The notes under the pieces: generated by a model
Seen by the model: only the letters and a program-made list of their open reading frames with translations
The model's database searches: none
What the model was told of the DNA's origin: nothing
Part shown: in pieces, positions 37,651 to 49,709 of the stretch
Numbering within the stretch: position 1 is the first letter of the stretch
How the letters are laid out: each line of letters begins with the position of its first letter
Made by a program: the position numbers and the translations under genes
DNA from: Zerene cesonia
Taxonomy: Eukaryota; Arthropoda; Insecta; Lepidoptera; Pieridae
Direction of reading: 5' to 3'
Length of the DNA stretch: 64,000 nucleotides
Assembly: GCF_012273895.1 (NCBI RefSeq)
Contig: NC_052118.1
Coordinates: 3,429,696 to 3,493,695 of the forward strand

Positions 37651-39991
37651 TGATTTTGCAATCGTACTTTACTGTTATTATTTGATCAGTTTTTTATGAT
37701 GACGAACAGCTTATGAAAGAATACAAATTAGCATTGTAATGCAGCATTAGCTAACAAATCTCTTCAAAGTCAATTGTGTAAATTTAACACGAGACTTGAA
37801 CAATTTTGTTACATAATAAAATTGTTACTTCCTTTCCATTATATTTACTAAGTTACTTTTATGTACTTGACTATAATACACAGTACCTATTATTCCACGT
37901 GTTTAAAATTTTAGTGACCTTCGACCGCGCTTCCTCATGGTTTCGTAATAGTTAAAGTTTTTTTTTCAATATTTCGGGCGTTCCTACGCGCCCTTGCGCT
38001 ACAATTTTAAAAATACAAAATAGCGAGTTGCATTGTTTTATGGCGAATACGTAAACAGGCAGTATTGTTAATAATTTAAAAGTAGCTATGTAGATCAGAA
38101 TTTTTAAAAAACATCGAAAAAAAAATATAAATAAAATAAAGCAAATTTTGTAATATATCGGAGTGGAAACATATTCTTTAAATATATTTATGCAATAAAA
38201 AATCCTTATAAATATTCGCTTCTAAAGTCCGTAATAAAATGTATCATACTAACTACTACTAATAATCATATTATTAAAATTGTAAGGCTTCGCTATTTCT
38301 ATTATATATGTTTTTTATTTCGCTTATTTTTTCTTGATAGTTTCTGAAGTAAGTAACGAATCAACCAAACCGTACATTTTTAGTGATATCATGTAAAATT
38401 TCTGAATTAGAGTCGGTAGATTCAGATGCTTGGCTCTACATGAGATCTGATACTTAAAACCTTATATGGTCGTCTTGGCAATATTTTACAGGAAATGTTT
38501 TTAGTAGGATTTCAGACGGTTCTTTTTGAAAGTTATAAGTGCATCTGGGGGGACGGTAGTGTTTTCTTGTATACTAAACTTAGATACATACCAAATACCA
38601 CTATGAATATATATCTTTTAACATAATGAAATGAACATAAAATAGGTAGTGCCCTTGCGCTTCGCTTAGCTCGTCGACTTGGCGGGGGCATTTAACCTAG
38701 GTAGGTTTGGGGACACGGAAATTTTATTTATTTTTTTATTAGAGATCAATTATCCAAAAACGTATAAAAGTAATAAAACATCATAAGAAAAATAGCACTT
38801 TACACAAAAAACGTGAGATAAATTACTGCGAATTGAATAATATCAAGAATTAGAAAGCATTATAAAATACCGATGTAAGATTATGTAGCCCAGTATAAAT
38901 ATTGCCATACTCAAGACTGTGTCTACAAAAAAACAAGTGGTACTTTTTTTTTTCAAATTTTTTGCTAACTGCAATTATGAAATATCTTGTATTTTTATGT
39001 CGTATATGGTTTTCAAGGTCTTTTGACATTAAGAAATCCACTAGTATTATGCATAGCAATACTAATTACCATCTACTCGGTGACATCCGGCACTTTTGTC
39101 ATAATATTACGAGACTTCGTTGCTGAATTGCTGTTTTTCTTGAATTTTAATTTAACATTATTTCATATTTGTTTCTATCTCTAAAAGAATCCTTGAATTC
39201 AAAATTAAGGGTATTCAGCATAATTACAAATAACAATCGATATCGATTATTGATACAATACGTGTGTACAATTTTAGTATGATATTTATACGTATTACGT
39301 ATAAATATAATTCTAAAGACGTGAAATGTAACGTGACGTATAATTCTAAATTCGTCTTAAAAGACATGTCACCGCTAATACTTACTTTTAAGAAATATAT
39401 CAGCATCTATTTATTAAATAAAGAGCACTTTTAACCAACAAGAAATTTATTGACGATAACAATGCAGTTCTATTAAAAAATATTACTACATACTTACTTC
39501 ACTGTTTTAAATAATGTAAATTGGTTGATGACAATTCATACATAAAATTGTCGTCTGTTTGTCGAATTCCATAAATTCATTTCAATACAGAAATAGACAA
39601 TAACAAGAAGGAATAAGACGTTTAAAATACATAAAAAAGTATAAGTCGATGAACAATTAGTTTCAGGTAACTAAAGAATATAATAATAATATTTTATAAA
39701 CTTACAAATATGTATCAGGTACTATAAGAATGCATATAGAGGCAATAGCAAATGAAGAAAAAACGATAAAGTAATATTTGTAAAACCGTAAGATTATAAT
39801 CTAACTGGCGAGATCCGTAAAAATTGTTTGCAATTTAAGGCATATCTTTTATCAGACTATAATGCGAATTATGTAATGCCAATGGTTGCGAGTCGACGAA
39901 ATCCCTATTTCTATATACTTTTTAAATAAACTGAATCTAACCTATCGAATAAACATTTCCCAAGCAACGGTTTTACATCGATAGATTATCT

Positions 39992-40150
39992 ATACTAATA
40001 TTATAAAGCTGAAGAGTTTGTTTGTTTGTTTGTTTGAACTCGCTAATCTCAGGAACTATTAGTCCGATTTGAAAACTTATTTCAGTTTTAGATAGCCTAT
40101 TTATTGGGGAAGGCTTTAGGCTATATATGTACTACGCCGGAGAGGACCGC
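39992..40150 (+). repeat. Short repeat family B
   Basis: It starts ACTAATATTATAAAGCTGAA, then a TTTGTTTGTTTG tract, a GGAACTATTAGTCCGATT block and GATAGCCTATTTATTGGGG. The inverted partner at 44091-44255 carries the same blocks in reverse order. Confidence 0.65.
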
Positions 40151-40879
40151 TATTATAATATAATATACCTAAAATTCCTAAGCCTCATTTTACGGAATTA
40201 ATTTTTTTGGAGATGAAGGAATAGATGATTCTACTATCCTAATTATATTACAAACTTTACGTTTTATTACCTTTCACGCAAAATCCTTTTAATTGGCATG
40301 AGATACACAAATAGATAATAGTCTGGATTAACACATAGGCTCAATGTTATCTGAGTACAAAACTCTAGTTGTAACAAAGCATTATATTTAACAAGAGAAA
40401 ACGCAGTAAAACGAGAATTGACTAAATGATTTTTATTTTGGTTCATAATGATTCGCATTCCTCGCTCCTTTGGCGCGACGGTCGAGAAAGAACATAACAA
40501 AATTGAAACTCCTTAACTATATTTTAACTAAAATGTACAATAAAACAGGAACCAGACCATTTCTTCTTGTAATTGCTATACAATGGTTGGTAAAATGTTT
40601 ATACCTTTGTCGTTTGTGTGAAGCGTCAATCATGTAAAAAACACTGGGCAAATTTTGACAAAATGTAATATGGTGATAGACCAATATTAGGTTTACATAA
40701 AATTTGTGGGAGGGGAGCTATTAAGCTATACCTTCTTTGATACGCACTACCATGTTAGATTTTTCATTTCGTGAATAATACCATTACCATATGACATTTC
40801 AATTCAGTCATTTAAATTTCAAACAACTTATAACAAAATTAATGTATTTATTATTCATCACCACCAAAAAATATGTTTG

Positions 40880-43800
40880 TTACTCGGAAGTCGCAATATA
40901 AAAGTCATCCACATCATTTTGCGTATCTGGCATTGCGAGGTCTTCTATATCCCGCCACAATTCAACATCGTTTATGTTACTCGAGAATATTCTAGAAGGA
41001 TCCGTCGAAAACTTGTAAACGTTGCGAGTAAAATTCAAATCTGGATTCTCGTTATTCAAGCGTTCCATAGTCTCCCTCTCTATTTGTTCTAATTGCTCAA
41101 TAACTCGGTTTGGATCCTCGCCTTTTGGTCTCTCATTGAAGTCTAAATCAATTTCAATACTGAAATAAAGCATAAAAAATAGGTATTAACAATGAAACCG
41201 TATGATCCATGATAATATACAAAATGTTACATTCCAATATTAGGTCTTGGCCGGGGTTGAATAAGGAAGAAAAAAAATTATAAAAAATTCCAAGTAGGAA
41301 CTCAGAAGAGTTACAATTCGGTAGGTTACTAATGGTAAAATAACTTTCCTATTTTAGTCTGTGAAGAAGTTTTTGAGTTAAATCTTACCAACGGTAAAAC
41401 GGTTCGTAATTCGGTAAATATACGGAAAACCGTATAGTATTATGTTATCTGTGTTATTATCCATAACCTTAAATTTTATATATTACGTAAACGTAAAATT
41501 GTGATCTGTAAAATACTTCTTGCAATTTAACGAATTACGACATGAATAATGACATATACATGTACTTCATACTTTTTGTTATATCACTAAACTAACCCAG
41601 TATCCTTTTTAAACTTCTCCCACACTTCCGCTGATAGTGTCATAGGTATTTCAGCAGCTACAGCTCTATAAGCTTGCTCAATTGGTTCTTCCGTTCTTAT
41701 GGAACTATCTGTTTAAAATTAACCATTAAAGTACATATGAAAAAACATTCATCGCTTATACGCAATCAAAGTTAATAAAAACTTTACATTGAATTTAGAA
41801 TCATATTATAAGTATTATTTTTATACAATTACAAGAATCTAGCTGTATTTATAATTAATAAACTATCGTCCGCTTCGTCTAAAATATAACACTTTATATT
41901 ATTTTAAAACCTTTCTCGAGAACCACGCTATCCATCGGTGAGAACAGAATGAAAATCGGCAGCCAAATTTCATTGCAATCGGTTCAGTAGTTCTTGCGTG
42001 AAAGAGCAACAAACACACACACATCCATACAAACTTTCGCATTTGTAATATTAGTAGGAAGTAGGATAACTGAAATAAAATAGCACGATGATATAAGGAG
42101 CTGTTCATTCACTCTTAAATGTAGTAGATACTAAGTACCTAAATCATACCTCATTCTACCATTAACGTATTATGATTTCTCAACAGTAATTTGCTGAGTG
42201 TACTCAAAGAATTAAGACGAAGACGTAAACTTGTACAAAGAGAAATCTGTGTCAACTGCGTCCAAAAGTACACAGTGTTTAAGAGATGAGCATTATTTAC
42301 CAAACAAATGTAAAACATTGTCACACGATTCAATAACGTGCTTTCGTAATCCGACTGAGATTATAAATGCGAAAGTATCTTATTATATTCCCGGGTCACT
42401 CACGTGCGTCCAAACAATTGTATTTCGTATAATATGCGAATGTAAGCACATTATTTGAAAAAAAAACAATTACAATTTATGTCGTGCAACACTTATATTC
42501 ATGCGAATGTTTTAGCATTAGAGTAAGTGATATTAACTACTTTTTTATTTTTAATTAATCAATAAATTATCTATTTAAAACATTCTTTTTAATTGCATAA
42601 TTCTATGTACTTGTTTTTAAGAATTTTTATTTTCTTATATACAGAGTATACATAAGAGAATTATTTAATTCTGGCAATTCTATACAGGATATATTTAAGT
42701 AAACAAAGTTTGAATTAAACCTGTAAAAGTGGGTCAAAAAAATACCTACAAACATGCAGGGGAAGAAAATAATAGCATGTAAAAAAAATGGACATTTACT
42801 TGAACTGTTACGACTGTTCTTCGTTCTTCGTAAAGCCCTCGCCAAATTTCCACAGACAGGCGCATTCGAAGTCAACTTGCTTCCACTAGAATGCCATTCG
42901 TCATCTATGGACGATAAAAATAACTTAGCCTCTTTATTGTGTAGGTGATAATTTAAACGCAATTTTTACAGATTTTTACAAACCTACGAAATACACATAA
43001 TATAAATGACTATATATATAAAATTCCCTTGTCACAATGTTAGTTATCATACTCCTCCGGAACGGCTGGACCGATTTTCATGAAATTTTCTGTGCATATC
43101 GGTAGTAGGTAGGTCTGAGAATAGGCCAACACCTATTTTTCATATTATCGCTAAATGATAAGAGTAAGGCAGAACAGCGTTTTCCCGGTCAGCTAGTACT
43201 AATATAATAATTCATAAACAGAAACTATATATTATCTTTAGTTTGCTTCATTGAATAAAACGCGTAGGTACCCAAAAGAGTATTCAATATGTGTAATTTG
43301 GTCGGTTTGTCTATGGTGCGTTCGACCGCAGTTTTTGGTCTCTGTGGCAAGCGAACGCGCGGCCGCGTTCCCGCGCATTCAGTTGTCGCTGGTCTACGAA
43401 GCTGCGTTCGTTCCCGTTTTATTTCAAGTATTTGAATATTCGCATCCACCTGCAAAATAAATTTATTATAGGTGTATGATTTATATTTATTTAAATAGGC
43501 ATATAGATATTTATAACTAATATAAATATAAATAAATAATAAAATTAAAAACGTTGGAGCGGACAACCGAGCTTGTGGTGATGCCCGACTCCTACATTGT
43601 AGGTACAAAAAAATTTTATGTACCTGTCCCTGATGAGATGGTCCAGGTTGAGCATCATCAAAATTTATTTCTTTATTTGTTACAACATGGTCTTCTTCAA
43701 TATCACTCACACCAGCTTCGGAGTCTGAAGATGCTTCTACTGATAGGTTTTCGTCGACTAAATGCAATGAGAGATAAAATGAAGTATGTTACACGAATTA

Positions 43801-46800
43801 TTTTGAAAACAGATGTAACTATTAAACCTTATTTTGTTTATGTAGAAGAAATTGCTATAGAATTTTCATGATATTGAGGAATTGGGTTGATTAATAATAA
43901 TTATCTACGTAATACATACGTACATTATCTAGCAAATCCTAATACTAACTACTAAATCTACTAATATTGCCAATACGTCTAATTGTTTATTTGTTTGTTT
44001 TCATGATATCGCAAGGGAACGATTTTATGGTATGATTTTGAATATGGAGAGAAGAGGTTAAAGGGTGACATTGCCTCCATTTATTTATTTACTAGCGGTC
44101 CGCCCCGGCGTCGCCTATGGTACATATATAGCCTATAGCCTTCCTCAATATATGGGCTATCTAACACTGAAATAATTTTTCAAATCGGACCAGCAGTTCC
44201 TCAAATTAGCGCGTTCAAACGAACAAACAAGCGCTTCAACTTTATAATATTAGTATCCTACTTCCTACTAATATTATAAATGCGAAAGATTGTAAGGATG
44301 TGTGTGTGTTTGTTGCTCTTTCACGCAAAAACTACTGAACTGATTGCAATGAAATTTTGGAACGTAGACAGCTGGACAACTGGAATAACATATAGGCAAC
44401 TTTTATACCGATATTCCTACGGGATACGGACTTACGCGGGTGAAACCGCGGGGCGCAGCTAGTAGATGATAACGCGGACAGACAACTAGCGTAACGTAGC
44501 GTAGGTACATTGCAATGTAATTTACACTTTTAATTTATTCTTAGAATAAACAACAACCTGTACAATATTTTTTTAATAATGAATCTGTTAATTATATTGA
44601 TATCGTATACTAATAAGTAATGACATTGCCAACAACATCAATGTCTCGATACAAAAGGATCTTGAATAATTCGCGGTTGTGGTTCCACCAAATTCCCGCT
44701 ATTCCCGCCTATTTTACAATGCCTTGATAATCGCTATATTTTATCACTTCATCGAAAGACAAACAAACAAACACATTCACAGTTGTCACACATATCCTCA
44801 ATTAGTTACATGATTAACTCATAATACAAATTTATAATAAATAAAATTTATTTTTAATTTATAATAAATAAAATTTGTTATATATAAATACAGGTTAACT
44901 AACCATTATCGTCTTGCAACGGACGGTCATCCAAATGGGTCAACATTGGCAGAGCTGATGTTACGAGTGATGTGTAATGCTGCAGGTCGGATAGCGGGGT
45001 TCCTCGCAAGACGATTCGACGTAGGGAACTACACACCCCTAACGTCCAAAGGCGACTTGATTCTTCTATTGGATTTCTAGTTATACAAAATGATTTTTTT
45101 TTTCTCACAATTGTAAATAATTGTTCTCTATCTGTTCGTTCCAGCTTCGCCCGTGGTACATATAGCCTATATAACTCACTGAAGTTGCAGCTTTCCAATG
45201 GTGAAAGAATGTTTGAAATCGTACCAGTGGTTTTTACGTGAAAGCGTTACAAACATACAAAAGTATACACACTTTGTAATATTAGTATAGATAATATAAC
45301 GAATAAAACTATACATTCATGGGTAACTTATTATACAGGGATATCTAACGCTTTTACGGAAATGATTTTTTTAACAATAAATACAAAATTGCGAGAAGAA
45401 AGAAATGCCAGTATGATATTTTGTACTTGAAGCGGAAGCATTTTTGAGTCTATGCCCATGCTGTCAAATTTATTGTATTATATCAAATATTTTTAACGAT
45501 TAAGTATAAACATTTTTGTGCCCTCACTCATGGTACAAAAATAGCATCACGTGCTACGTTCATTATGTCAAAAACAAACTAACTTAATAGGTTCTTATAA
45601 AATAATATAAAAATTACCAAAAAATTTATATTAATAAAAATACTTACTGTGCAAGATTTAATGTGTGTAACTTTTGCAACACAGCTAAAGGATTCAAATC
45701 ATGAAGGCGGTTTCCAGCAGCGTGTAGTTCCCGGAGTGTTCCCAAACCCCATATCCCGTCAAGAGACGTGAGGCCACAACGATTAGCACTCAAGAACTAA
45801 AATAATTGCTCTTTTATACACCTAGGTATTCTTGTAAATACAGTTAGTATTGAAATGATAAGGACTTGAACTAATAAGGTATTAGGTATTTCGTGTTTAG
45901 TTCAAGAATTTAGTGCCAAAATGCAACGTCGTTCTTCTTTGTTCGGATTCAAGAAAATGCTGGTGCGCCGTGGGTAAGTTCTGAGTTATTTAAAGGCTTA
46001 ATACATATCATTATCTGAATACAGACCATTTATTCAAATACCTTTAAATACCATTAAACTTTAGAACACACCGTTGTTACGAAAGTTGTTGTAAAAGTTA
46101 AGTTACAAATAGCATAACACCAGGATACTTAGCCTTCAAAATTACACATAGATCTAAAAGCTAAGTTTTAATTCAGGTTTATATTTAATAACTTCCTTAA
46201 ATTATACCTTTAAATGGACCAATCCAATGCCGAGATCTCTTAAAGACGATATGGCACTACCATCGATGGTTAGCGAACGCAATCTTGGAGCTAAAACGTG
46301 TAACCTTCGCAAACCTACACGCTCGGCTACCACTCGCAGTTTGGCTTCACGAATTCTAAGAACTTCTTCATCAGTTGTCACACCACTGCTTTGTTTCTTG
46401 TAAAATAAATATATAAAAAAATCAAATTAGGCTAGGTAAGTAATGATACATATAAACTCTTGAAAATAGCAACTACATAAATCTACCTATTGGAATAAAG
46501 TCCCTTATCTAATATGATAGGTACCTATATGGTACCATTATGAGGAAATGTCTGTTGCAACAGGTATATAGTTCCGTACAACGTATCGTCTTACTTATAT
46601 CGTTTTACCTGTCGGAATAAAGCCTTATAATTTATATTATACCTATGTTAATTAGCAGGAAATTTTATTATCTGTTGGAACAGATTATCCTTATATAATA
46701 TTAATATATTATATTGAGTTATTATAGGTATAATCCCTATCATTAGTGTACGATTACAGAGTGATATTAAAATGCAATTTTTTATGTAGGTACGTAAAAA

Positions 46801-47999
46801 AAATATCGAAAATCTACTAACGATCAAAATCGAAAAGGATTTACAACGTTGCGCTGTAGAGCTATTGTATGATTACAATAATAAATAATATAAATTTAGA
46901 ACTTACAAGCAACTCTATAAGCGTCAACTCCCGCGGAATAACAATACGTCTATACCCTGGGAGACGACGTTCTAATTCATCTTGCCCCGGTGGTTGTTCT
47001 GGTTCAGGTGGTCGCATCGCCAAAGCTCTTAATATATAATTAAAATTGTTTTCATTTTTTTCAAGTACTCAAAAGTTAAATGTTAAATATGAATGAAAAA
47101 GGATCGTTTACCGCAATAAGGTTTATATTAAAAGTATACATAATAATGAAGGCGATTTATAATAATGATTATTATATTTATAATAGAAACTTATCAAAAT
47201 ATATAGAAAGGTATGATTATAAGATAGATAGATAGATGATTTATCAACAAATCCTACGCCGTAAATGGACATGGATCGGCCACACTCTCAGACGGAATGC
47301 GTCACATATACCCAGGCAAGCCCTGGAATGGACTCCACAAGGAAAGAGAAAGCGTGGTCGACCTAGACAATCCTGGCGACGTTCGGTGGCGGCGGAAGCT
47401 AAAGCAATTGGGTTGACATGGCCGGAACTTAAGATCGTAGCCCAAGATCGAAGACGATGGCGGCGCACTGTGGACGCCCTCTGCCCCACATAGGGGCCAC
47501 AGGACATTAAGTCAAGTAAGTCATGATTATAAGAAATTTGGAAAATACAGTATATTCTAGTTTTTAACGCGCTTTCACACACTTCCAATTCGAAGTAGTT
47601 GGTTATTGGTTAAATGTTTGAATCGAGCGCCCCGAATTCCATTGTTCTGAGGTATCGAATCCATAAAGTGTGGTTACTGTTCATAACAAACTGCTTTTCG
47701 TTTTCCCCGGTTATGTGTAATTTTTGTAAAGATCGATAATGAAAATTATTTTTTAAGGTAGTTTTTTTTTAATTATAAACGCACACGATTCAAATTGCCA
47801 CACACAAAATGAAAACGCTTTGTAACGAAAAACCTGTTCTAACGGTAAGAAATATATACCTAAATAAAGGTGTTGCTCGAACATTCTGTGGTTCTGATGA
47901 GCTTGCACTAGAAATTTCAGAAGGAGACGGGGATGCTATTACACTAGGAGTCCTTGGCGCTGAACCCAGCTCCACACATGGTGCTTCATGGCTTGGCAT
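40880..47999 (-). CDS. LRRC56: LRRC56-like leucine-rich repeat protein
   Basis: LRRC56 (Chlamydomonas ODA8) is a cytosolic factor for loading outer dynein arms onto axonemes with intraflagellar transport; in insects that means sperm flagella and sensory cilia. Ten exons (47999-47860, 47027-46907, 46396-46208, 45796-45648, 45076-44904, 43757-43624, 43449-43272, 42904-42800, 41708-41597, 41159-40880) join in phase to 526 aa; human LRRC56 has about 542. The N-terminus is Ser/Pro-rich. Residues 115-235 hold about five LRRs (LRSLTIDGSAI, LVHLKFLSANRCG, LRELHAAGNRLHDL, LHTLNLAQNPI, LRRIVLRGTPLSDL) closed by a cap LPMLTHLDDRPL. An acidic linker follows, then a VCGNLARALRRTK motif near 379 like the CGNP-RALR signature of LRRC56. 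The C-terminus is acidic and charged. Exon 1 is the least certain part, supported by phase and composition only. Confidence 0.82.
41868..42059 (-). mobile_element. LEP1-type Helitron, diverged copy 3
   Basis: The right part (CAATCGGTTCAGTAGTTCTT, AAAGAGCAACAAACACAC, TTTGTAATATTAGTAGGA) is the reverse complement of the LEP1-like left end. The left part has diverged, so that boundary is approximate. It lies in LRRC56 intron 8. Confidence 0.6.
43018..43200 (+). repeat. Short repeat family C, in LRRC56 intron 7
   Basis: It contains AAATTCCCTTGTCACAATG, ACTCCTCCGGAACGGCTGGA, a TGATAAGAGTAAGGC block and an end CCGGTCAGCTAGTA. A second copy in the same orientation lies at 63126-63301. Intron here means between exons 7 and 8. 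Confidence 0.7.
44091..44255 (-). repeat. Short repeat family B, inverted copy
   Basis: It reads CTAGCGGTCCGCCCCGGCG at the left and TTTATAATATTAGTA at the right. Its blocks (GGGCTATCTAACACTGAAAT, TTTCAAATCGGACCAG) are the reverse complement of 39992-40150. It abuts a LEP1-type copy in the opposite orientation, in LRRC56 intron 5. Confidence 0.7.
44263..44464 (+). mobile_element. LEP1-type non-autonomous Helitron, copy 4
   Basis: The unit starts TCCTACTAATATTATAAATG and ends CCGCGGGGCGCAGCTAGTAG. It is one of the best-preserved copies. It sits only seven bases from an inverted family B repeat, in LRRC56 intron 5. Confidence 0.8.
45128..45296 (-). repeat. Helitron-like repeat overlapping the intron just upstream of LRRC56 exon 5
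   Basis: It runs from CAGCTTCGCCCGTGGTACA through AATCGTACCAGTGGTTTT to TTTGTAATATTAGTATAGAT. It is a diverged member related to families A and B, inverted. Its left edge lies about 50 bases from the LRRC56 exon 5 acceptor at 45077. Confidence 0.55.
47213..47534 (+). mobile_element. 5'-truncated RTE-like retrotransposon with 12-bp target-site duplication
   Basis: The open frame 47236-47493 encodes only the C-terminal tail of a non-LTR reverse transcriptase polyprotein: KWTWIGHTLRR, then PRQALEWTPQGKRKRGRPRQ and RWRRTVDALCP, then a stop. A 12-bp direct repeat ATGATTATAAGA flanks it (47213-47224 and 47523-47534), the expected target-site duplication of target-primed integration. A TAGATAGATAGATGA tract opens the insert and a TAAGTCAAGTAAGT tail closes it. 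It lies in LRRC56 intron 1, antisense to the gene. Confidence 0.85.
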
Positions 48000-48862
48000 A
48001 GTACACTGAAACGCACAATCACTTTTTATATTGAATTCCTTAACCTACTCCACTGTACTTTAATTTATTATATGTTTACTAGATCTTACGTCTATTCTAT
48101 AATAATAATCAAAACGAAGCAGAAAATATTTTGTATAATAACAAATCCGTTGTCATTAGCAACGGGTTCCAAAGAGTAACATAACAAAAATTTAAAATAT
48201 TGGAAGTCGGTAATAAAATTAAGCCTAATTGAGCCGAATTGACGTTCATTAACTTTAAAACTCGAACAAACTTAAACTATGTATATAAAAATCTATTCTT
48301 TGCTCAAACTCAAACATTTATTTATTCAATTAGACTTCTTAATAAGGACCCTCACCCTCACCTTTTCTTTATTCCGCTATTTTTACCACAAAAAAATTAT
48401 TTCATTTTAAAATGGTTTATTTAAAAAGAAAATAAATAACAACGAAAAACAATGTGAATAAGTCCAGCATATGTTGGAATAAAAATGTTTAAATCTTTAT
48501 AGCATAAAAAAAGTTTTGATGTCCTTCTATGACATTTACAGAATGTAATTTTTGTGAATTTGTTTATTGTTTAAAATTTTAATTTCATTATCGTGTGTTG
48601 TGAAAAAAATTATTAACAGCCTATAAAATAACTTAAGAAAGTCAAATACTCGAAAAGCCTTGAGATTTACAATACTTACAAAGCTTTGCTTGGGATTACA
48701 AAAGTGACAGTGAAATTTTATGTTACAAAATGCAATTCCTCCGTATGAAACGTCATTGGCGCTTGCGGAATTGAACATTTTAGAATGAGAAGATTTTCAA
48801 ATTCAAATTCGATAATAGGAATAATAACGAATATGATGATTTGTTGAATATGATAATGATAA

Positions 48863-48906
48863 TTTAACATCTACTTACATATCATTATATGTAAGTAGAT
48901 GTTAAA
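48863..48906. repeat. Perfect 20-bp inverted repeat (hairpin)
   Basis: Arms 48863-48882 (TTTAACATCTACTTACATAT) and 48887-48906 are exact inverted complements around a 4-base loop CATT. The stem is AT-rich. It lies about 0.9 kb upstream of the predicted LRRC56 start. Confidence 0.9.
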
Positions 48907-49026
48907 AAAAGTAAGAAATATTTTGGGTGTAAGCCTAGAATAAAGTATAGATATCAATATTATTAGTTTTATTTTATAAATCACCAAAAATACAATCTAA
49001 TCTTCGTAATTGACGTTAAGTTTATA

Positions 49027-49198
49027 GAACCTTGCAAAGGTTTTCGTAGGACGCTGCTTAAGCGATAAGACCGCCTGTTGTGCTCTTCATGTTATTATTA
49101 TGTTGTTATTTATATCCTGTTTTTACTCTTCTTGTAAAGGTGCACAATAAAGAGTTTTTGATTGATTTTATTGAACCTTGCAAAGGTTTTCGTAGGAC
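49027..49198 (+). mobile_element. Short retroposon (LINE 3' end) with 26-bp target-site duplication
   Basis: The 26-bp direct repeats 49027-49052 and 49173-49198 (starting GAACCTTGCAAAGG, ending CGTAGGAC) are identical and flank 120 bp. The insert contains GCGATAAGACCGCCTGTTGT, a CTTCTTGTAAAGGTGCACAA segment and AATAAAGAGTTTTTGATTGA, which resembles the 3' UTR and tail of a lepidopteran Jockey/CR1-type LINE. The element is therefore a severely 5'-truncated LINE copy. Confidence 0.8.
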
Positions 49199-49246
49199 AT
49201 ATCATACTCATATCAGCAAATCTTCCACTAAACATTATTTAAAAAC

Positions 49247-49444
49247 TACCTGTTCCCCGCGGTTCAACCCGCGTAGGAATATCGGGGTAAAATGTTGCCT
49301 ATATGTTATTCCAATTGTCCAGCTGTCTACGTATCAAAATTCATTTCATTCATTCATTTGCAATTGGTCCAATAGTTTTTGCGTGAAAGAGCAACAAACA
49401 CACACACATCCTTACAAACTTTCGCATTTATAATATTAGTAGGA
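49247..49444 (-). mobile_element. LEP1-type Helitron, inverted copy 5
   Basis: It begins with CCCCGCGGTTCAACCCGCGT and ends with TTCGCATTTATAATATTAGT, the reverse complement of copy 1. A small internal expansion (CATTCATTCATT) interrupts it. Confidence 0.75.
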
Positions 49445-49709
49445 TAGAATAGGATAGGATAGGATGAAAACACATTCAGTCAAAAATAGCATACAAAGAT
49501 TACAAAAAAACATAGAAATGAAGCATGAGTAGAATATAAAGATCACAGTTACAGCTTGGAACTTTGTTTTTGTAAGAGAAACTTTACTATATTTCATGAA
49601 GGTCATAAATTTTTTTATTATAAGTATGACAAACGCTGTATAAATATGTATTTCTAGCAAAATTGGATTTAAGTTTAGTAATTATTTTTGCTTTATGTCA
49701 TAAGATGGT

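Larger units (their letters stand above)
36415..40879. other. Intergenic region between the EPHX4-like and LRRC56 genes
   Basis: The first few hundred bases should carry the EPHX4-like promoter. The remainder is AT-rich with repeats at about 37370-37650 (family E) and 39992-40150 (family B). Short open frames lack composition or splice support. Confidence 0.45.

Noticed and set aside
42231..42458. Plus-strand frame in LRRC56 intron 8
   Set aside because: Its composition is plausible, but there are no splice signals that join it to anything and no motif; it also runs into a degenerate Helitron-like word (TATAAATGCGAAAG).
47809..48009. Plus-strand 66-codon ATG frame opposite LRRC56 exon 1
   Set aside because: The minus strand reads as a Ser/Pro-rich exon that splices in phase to 47027; the plus frame is its shadow.
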